Source: Symsagittifera roscoffensis
Taxonomy: Eukaryota; Xenacoelomorpha; Acoela; Convolutidae
Length of the DNA: 64,000 bases
NCBI RefSeq assembly: GCF_963678635.1
Contig: NC_087064.1
Coordinates: 74,490,390 to 74,554,389 of the forward strand
Direction: 5' to 3'
Below, piece after piece: positions 60,423 to 64,000 of the stretch. The notes under the pieces are model-generated. The model worked only from the letters and a program-made list of their open reading frames with translations, did no database searches and was not told where the DNA came from. The position numbers and the translations under genes were made by a program. The stretch's first letter is position 1. The number at the start of each line of letters is the position of its first letter.

Positions 60423-61658
60423 CTATTTATGGCCACTTCTCGTCTTCTGTTGCGGTGTGACCATACAAGTCTCAGTTCCTGAACTGTAGTCCGGTTCATC
60501 AATGCTGTCCATCGTTAAGTCCACCTCAACGATTTGTCCAATTTCAGTTTCATCTCCTGATTGGGTTTGTTTCGATGGTTTCGGGCTTTGCATCACCGAA
60601 ATGGCTTCTAATTCCATTGGCCGGGGTTTCTCATTCTTTTCCGATCCTATTAGTTCCCAAAATGAAACTAACATAGGTTGGGCTGTTGTAGCAGTTGATG
60701 TTGACTGACCACTATTTCCCGTGTCTGCTCTGGTTTGTCTGTTCAGCGTGTTCCAATGCGCTTGTGGTATTTGTTCAAAGTCCGAATTATCTGATTCTGA
60801 TTTGTTTGGGGTCCTTTGCATCATTCTGGTTCTTTGGAACGTCGTTTCTGTTATTTCCTCCCTTAGTGTGTCTGTGTTATTCCGATCCTGAATTCTGACC
60901 ATCCTTTTTTCTTTTCCTCTTTTAGCTGTTTCGCCTGAATGAATATTTTCTGATTCGTGATTTGATAACTTTCCGATTTCTTTAACTGATTCGACCGACT
61001 GTATTTGCTGACAATTTTGAGATAAACTGATTTTTGAGTTTTCAAACTTTTCTCGTTGACACGAACGTGAATCTTCATTTCTTTCGTTCCGGTCGTGCTT
61101 TGTCCACTTTGGACCGTTTTGGTTGCCATAGCAACGGGTAGATGACGTGTTCTGATTTGATACATTTTGATCAATTCTAGAATATTCTAGAACGTTTTCG
61201 TTCCGGTCGAGCCTATCGTGATCACTCAGTCGATTGTTTAAACAGTCGAGAGCTTTATGAAAACTTTCAATCGATGTGAGTACAAATTTTTCATCCAAAA
61301 CTGACTCCGGCCATGGTTCACCTTTCGGGTTTCTAGATAGGTAATCTACTATACCCATATCTTTCCCTGGTAAATGAATAACTTTAAATTGATAGGGTAG
61401 TAATCTGTCTACCCATCTAGTCAACCTAGATTGGTAGGTTTTGTTTGACTTATGTTCATCCAAGGCAGAAACCAGTGCTTTATGATCAGTGGCTATCACG
61501 AATTCTTTTCCTAACAAATAATGTTTAAATCGGTCAACAGACCATACTACTGCTAGCAGTTCTAGTTCATTTGTGGAGTATTTTTTTTCTTGTGTGTTTA
61601 AATATCTGGAAGCGAATGCGATCGGTATCCACTCCCCCTCCCCGTTTTGTTGTTCCAA
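60423..61658 (-). CDS. RNase H and polar linker of pol
   Basis: Residues 1-115 hold the RNase H end and catalytic Asp of ATDHKALVSAL, with NELELLAVVW (Glu) and SRYLNTQEKKYS ahead. After about residue 150 the sequence becomes a long polar, Ser/Thr/Asn/Gln-rich linker to residue 411. It stops with TAG at 60423 and a second in-frame TAA follows some nine codons later; integrase then continues in the same frame. The first codon is internal: the frame is lost from RT by a one-base indel near 61761-61772. Confidence 0.8.
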   Translation of the reverse strand: MEQQNGEGEWIPIAFASRYLNTQEKKYSTNELELLAVVWSVDRFKHYLLGKEFVIATDHKALVSALDEHKSNKTYQSRLTRWVDRLLPYQFKVIHLPGKDMGIVDYLSRNPKGEPWPESVLDEKFVLTSIESFHKALDCLNNRLSDHDRLDRNENVLEYSRIDQNVSNQNTSSTRCYGNQNGPKWTKHDRNERNEDSRSCQREKFENSKISLSQNCQQIQSVESVKEIGKLSNHESENIHSGETAKRGKEKRMVRIQDRNNTDTLREEITETTFQRTRMMQRTPNKSESDNSDFEQIPQAHWNTLNRQTRADTGNSGQSTSTATTAQPMLVSFWELIGSEKNEKPRPMELEAISVMQSPKPSKQTQSGDETEIGQIVEVDLTMDSIDEPDYSSGTETCMVTPQQKTRSGHK

Positions 61659-61716
61659 CGATGCCCCCAGTCCACTATGGCTGGCGTCACATTTTACCCT
61701 AGTAAGTAGCTTAGGG

Positions 61717-62722
61717 TCATAATAATGAATTTTTGTTATATTCGCAACCGCTGCTTTTATCGATTCGAATATCTTCTTTCCATTCGATTTTTTTTACTTG
61801 AATTTTCACACTTTTGAGTTTTTTCTTTTCATTTTCTTCTCGCAGCAGAGGTCTCAACTTTTCAGTTAAAGTAGCTGCGTTTGGAATGAATTTGGCCAGA
61901 TGATTTATGCTACCCAGAAATGATCTGAGTTGTTTCAGTGAAGTTGGCGGACTAAGCTTCAAAGTCGCTTCCGTTTTTGTTATCTTTGGAGAAATACCCT
62001 CCAACGATAACTTATGTCCTAACCAATTCACCTCCTGTTTAAAGAATTCACATTTCGACAGTTTTAATGCCAAATTTTCTTTTTCTAGCTTTTCCAGCAC
62101 ATTCAAGATCAATTTTTCATGTTCTTGTTCACTTCCTTTAGACAAAATGAGTATGTCGTCAAGAAAACAGAATGTATTTTCCGCATGGTTCAATGTTCTG
62201 TCCATAGCTTTTTGAAACTCAGCTGCCATATCTGCCAGACCGTAAAATCCGGTCAAAAATCTGTATGTTCCAGTAGCTTGCCCACCTATGTTGTTAAAAT
62301 TGCATTGTTTAGCTGTCTCTGCAGTTAGTTTAAGTTGACTGTAGGCATACTTCAAATCTAATACTGAGAAATACAGTGTACCGCTTTCAATTGCTGTGAT
62401 TACTTGGCTGACCCCATCCAATAAGTCATTCACATTCGGCATTTGATATTTATTTTTGAACAACTGTCTATTGATGGGTTTGGCATCTAAAGCTAATTTT
62501 ATGGAGTCATATTTTTTTACTGTTATTACAATAGGTGCTACAAAACAATCACTAGTACATTTGTCTAGACGTTTTATATGCTTCTCTTTTAGCAGTTTTT
62601 CCATTTCCTCATACACTTTCCCTTGTATGTGTATTGGGATGCGTCTCTCTTTTTCCTGTAATGGACAAAGTGGGTATTTGAACTTTGTGCTGACAACGTG
62701 ACTTTTTGAACACCCTTGACGA
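61717..62722 (-). CDS. Reverse transcriptase
   Basis: Counting from the first Met-like codon at 62616, the conserved palm includes LALDAKPIN, FSVLDLKYAYSQ and the active site FLDD (151-154). Upstream the frame extends to the frameshift site at 62723, so this start is not real and RT is made as Gag-Pol. Near the end (about 61761) the frame departs from RNase H by a one-base indel, so pol is broken in this copy. It copies RNA into DNA. Confidence 0.85.
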
Positions 62723-62729
62723 TCAAAAA
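62723..62729 (-). promoter_or_regulatory. Proposed +1 frameshift site at a TTT TGA stop
   Basis: The gag-protease frame ends in TTT TGA (TGA at 62725-62723), and the RT frame is +1 relative to it. A peptidyl-tRNA on TTT can slip one base onto TTT again, entering the RT frame directly. This resembles a shifty-stop site. It may also be a plain indel, since the copy is not intact. Confidence 0.5.
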
Positions 62730-64000
62730 GGTTTTTTTAATTTACTATAGAATTTGTTTTTCCAACCTTCTGACTGTTCGCACAGTAACACGTCAAATCT
62801 CGTCTTTTCTTTCGGTGCCAACCTCTGTGTTGTGTGTATCCCGACTTTGCTATGTAAATCCAGCCCCAAAATACATCTCGTGCGTCGTTCTGTGATTAAG
62901 AACGATGCTCCCACCACCTCCCACCCTGCTGAACGGATGGTCGTGGTGATTGCACCCAATATATTGATCGGCTGTTTGTTATAGTCTACAAATTTTGCAG
63001 TCAAGTTGAGATTTTCCCGTGGAATGAACCTCGTATTTTTTAAAGACTCCAGAATTTGCTTTGCAGTAGCCCAGTTCAAAAATGATACAGGACTGCCCGT
63101 ATCAATAGTCATGTTGATGATTTGATGATCTATTCTCAACAAAGCTTTTAAGGACCTTATTTGGTTCGATCGGGTATTTCTGCGAATATCAACCTTCTGT
63201 ATGTCCTTGCTACTTTTCTTGATATCTCGGTTTCTGTTTGATTGCTGTTTTATATACTCATCTATTTCTTCCATCGAAGACAATTCTGATTCAATAGCCA
63301 TAATTTCGAACTCCTCGCACGAGTCAAATGACTGAATTAAATTGCACTCTTCATCTGAGCTGGATGATTTTTCCGCAATCTCATTTACTTGCTGTGACCT
63401 ACACATTTTTGCATAGTGATTTGGTTTAGAACAATTTTTACATGCTTTGCCCATGGCCGGACATTTCTTCAAATGTCCTTTCCCAAATGGTCGACCACAT
63501 CGAGTACACGTTTTCGTGTCTGTAAAATTTTTCCCTTTTCTGTCTGATGATTTCTTCTTGTACATGTTGTTCGGTTGTCTCCTTCCGTAAGCATTTTTAT
63601 TTCCAATACTCATAATTGGTTCTTGCTTTATCTTCATTGTTCCATTTACCTGAGCTGTACTTGCAGTCGTTGCATTAGTTTTCCGAAATGCCTGAGTTGT
63701 CTGTTTACTTTGTTCAAATTTCAAGGCCCTTTTCAATACTTCCTCTGGTGAAAATGTTTCAAACGTTAGTGTATCTTGTAATACCACATTTTTCATTTTC
63801 GATATGAATAGGTCACGCACTAGTTCGTCCTCCAGTGTCCTTAATTCTGCTCTAGCTGCTTGAGCAGTTAATGCGGCATGAAATGCCTCGAGTGATTCCC
63901 CTGTTTCCTGTGAACGATTAAACAGCTTGTAGCGTTCATACGTAACACTCTGTGATTTATCAAATGAAGTCTTAGCCAACGCTACCATCTGCCTGAATTC
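62723..64000 (-). CDS. gag-pro: Gag end with two zinc knuckles, and protease (partial at window edge)
   Basis: Open to the right edge, so the start lies outside. Two Cys/His knuckles follow the gag helix: CTRCGRPFGKGHLKKC (variant) and CKNCSKPNHYAKMC (C-X2-C-X4-H-X4-C). The protease has the active site IDTGSPVSF and the second signature RCILGLDLHS. The frame is intact to TGA 62723, where the RT frame takes over in +1. It forms the particle and cuts the polyprotein. Confidence 0.85.
   Translation of the reverse strand, partial: EFRQMVALAKTSFDKSQSVTYERYKLFNRSQETGESLEAFHAALTAQAARAELRTLEDELVRDLFISKMKNVVLQDTLTFETFSPEEVLKRALKFEQSKQTTQAFRKTNATTASTAQVNGTMKIKQEPIMSIGNKNAYGRRQPNNMYKKKSSDRKGKNFTDTKTCTRCGRPFGKGHLKKCPAMGKACKNCSKPNHYAKMCRSQQVNEIAEKSSSSDEECNLIQSFDSCEEFEIMAIESELSSMEEIDEYIKQQSNRNRDIKKSSKDIQKVDIRRNTRSNQIRSLKALLRIDHQIINMTIDTGSPVSFLNWATAKQILESLKNTRFIPRENLNLTAKFVDYNKQPINILGAITTTIRSAGWEVVGASFLITERRTRCILGLDLHSKVGIHTTQRLAPKEKTRFDVLLCEQSEGWKNKFYSKLKKPF

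Larger units (their letters stand above)
56242..64000 (-). mobile_element. Ty3/Gypsy-class retroelement in tandem form (two copies sharing an LTR)
   Basis: Minus-strand order from the right edge: gag end with protease, RT, RNase H, integrase, LTR (57617-57863), a second gag start, a fused remnant of the pol end, LTR (56242-56488). The two LTRs differ at 5 of 247 positions. The copy is young but damaged: RT/RNase H frame break near 61761-61772 and two stop codons near 60423 and 60411. The 5' LTR and most of the first gag lie beyond the window. Confidence 0.85.

Noticed and set aside
1-64000. CRISPR arrays, bacterial operons, ribosome-binding sites
   Set aside because: Spliced genes, LTR elements and Polinton genes show a eukaryotic genome; no spaced repeat arrays of CRISPR type were seen.

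Overview
The window is AT-rich animal DNA, probably from an invertebrate. It carries spliceosomal introns, one recognisable multi-exon cellular gene, and three large virus-like or retroviral-like elements packed next to each other. The species cannot be named from the sequence. There is one 200-base assembly gap (47451-47650).

Layout. 1-13054 is mostly non-coding: small AT-rich repeats with CCCGCACT ends, a foldback, a minisatellite and one possible host exon (4884-5003, +). 13065-28243 is a decayed Ty3/Gypsy-class retroelement read on the minus strand. It has gag, protease, reverse transcriptase/RNase H/integrase, a membrane glycoprotein gene split by a frameshift, and up to five further open frames that I cannot assign. 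Two of those are long open frames with no ATG. I found no LTRs for it. 29668-46739 is a Polinton/Maverick (adintovirus-like) element: protein-primed DNA polymerase, adenain-type protease, double jelly-roll capsid protein, basic core-like protein, penton-like protein, integrase, packaging ATPase and several unknown genes. Its polymerase gene carries two apparent spliceosomal introns and one frameshift. A 3.6-kb block inside it (34965-38582) is bounded by 87-bp inverted repeats and holds two genes in the opposite orientation, a PC4-like protein and a protein with an HUH-like motif.

48614-53135 holds six phase-compatible exons (minus strand) of an F-box protein gene, possibly FBXW10-like. Its downstream part is not seen before the gap and the Polinton. 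53136-56241 holds degenerate repeats. 56242-64000 is a second, younger Ty3/Gypsy element on the minus strand in tandem form: a nearly full pol and partial gag (running off the right edge), a shared 247-bp LTR, a second copy with most of gag-pol deleted, and the terminal LTR.

How it fits together. The Polinton late genes (protease to ATPase) form a compact, partly overlapping block on one strand, as in a virus. The polymerase and the inverted-repeat cassette form a replication-side block. The first retroelement has the gene order of an envelope-bearing errantivirus-like element with an unusually large 3' accessory region. All three elements carry inactivating lesions in this assembly, so they are best read as endogenous copies.
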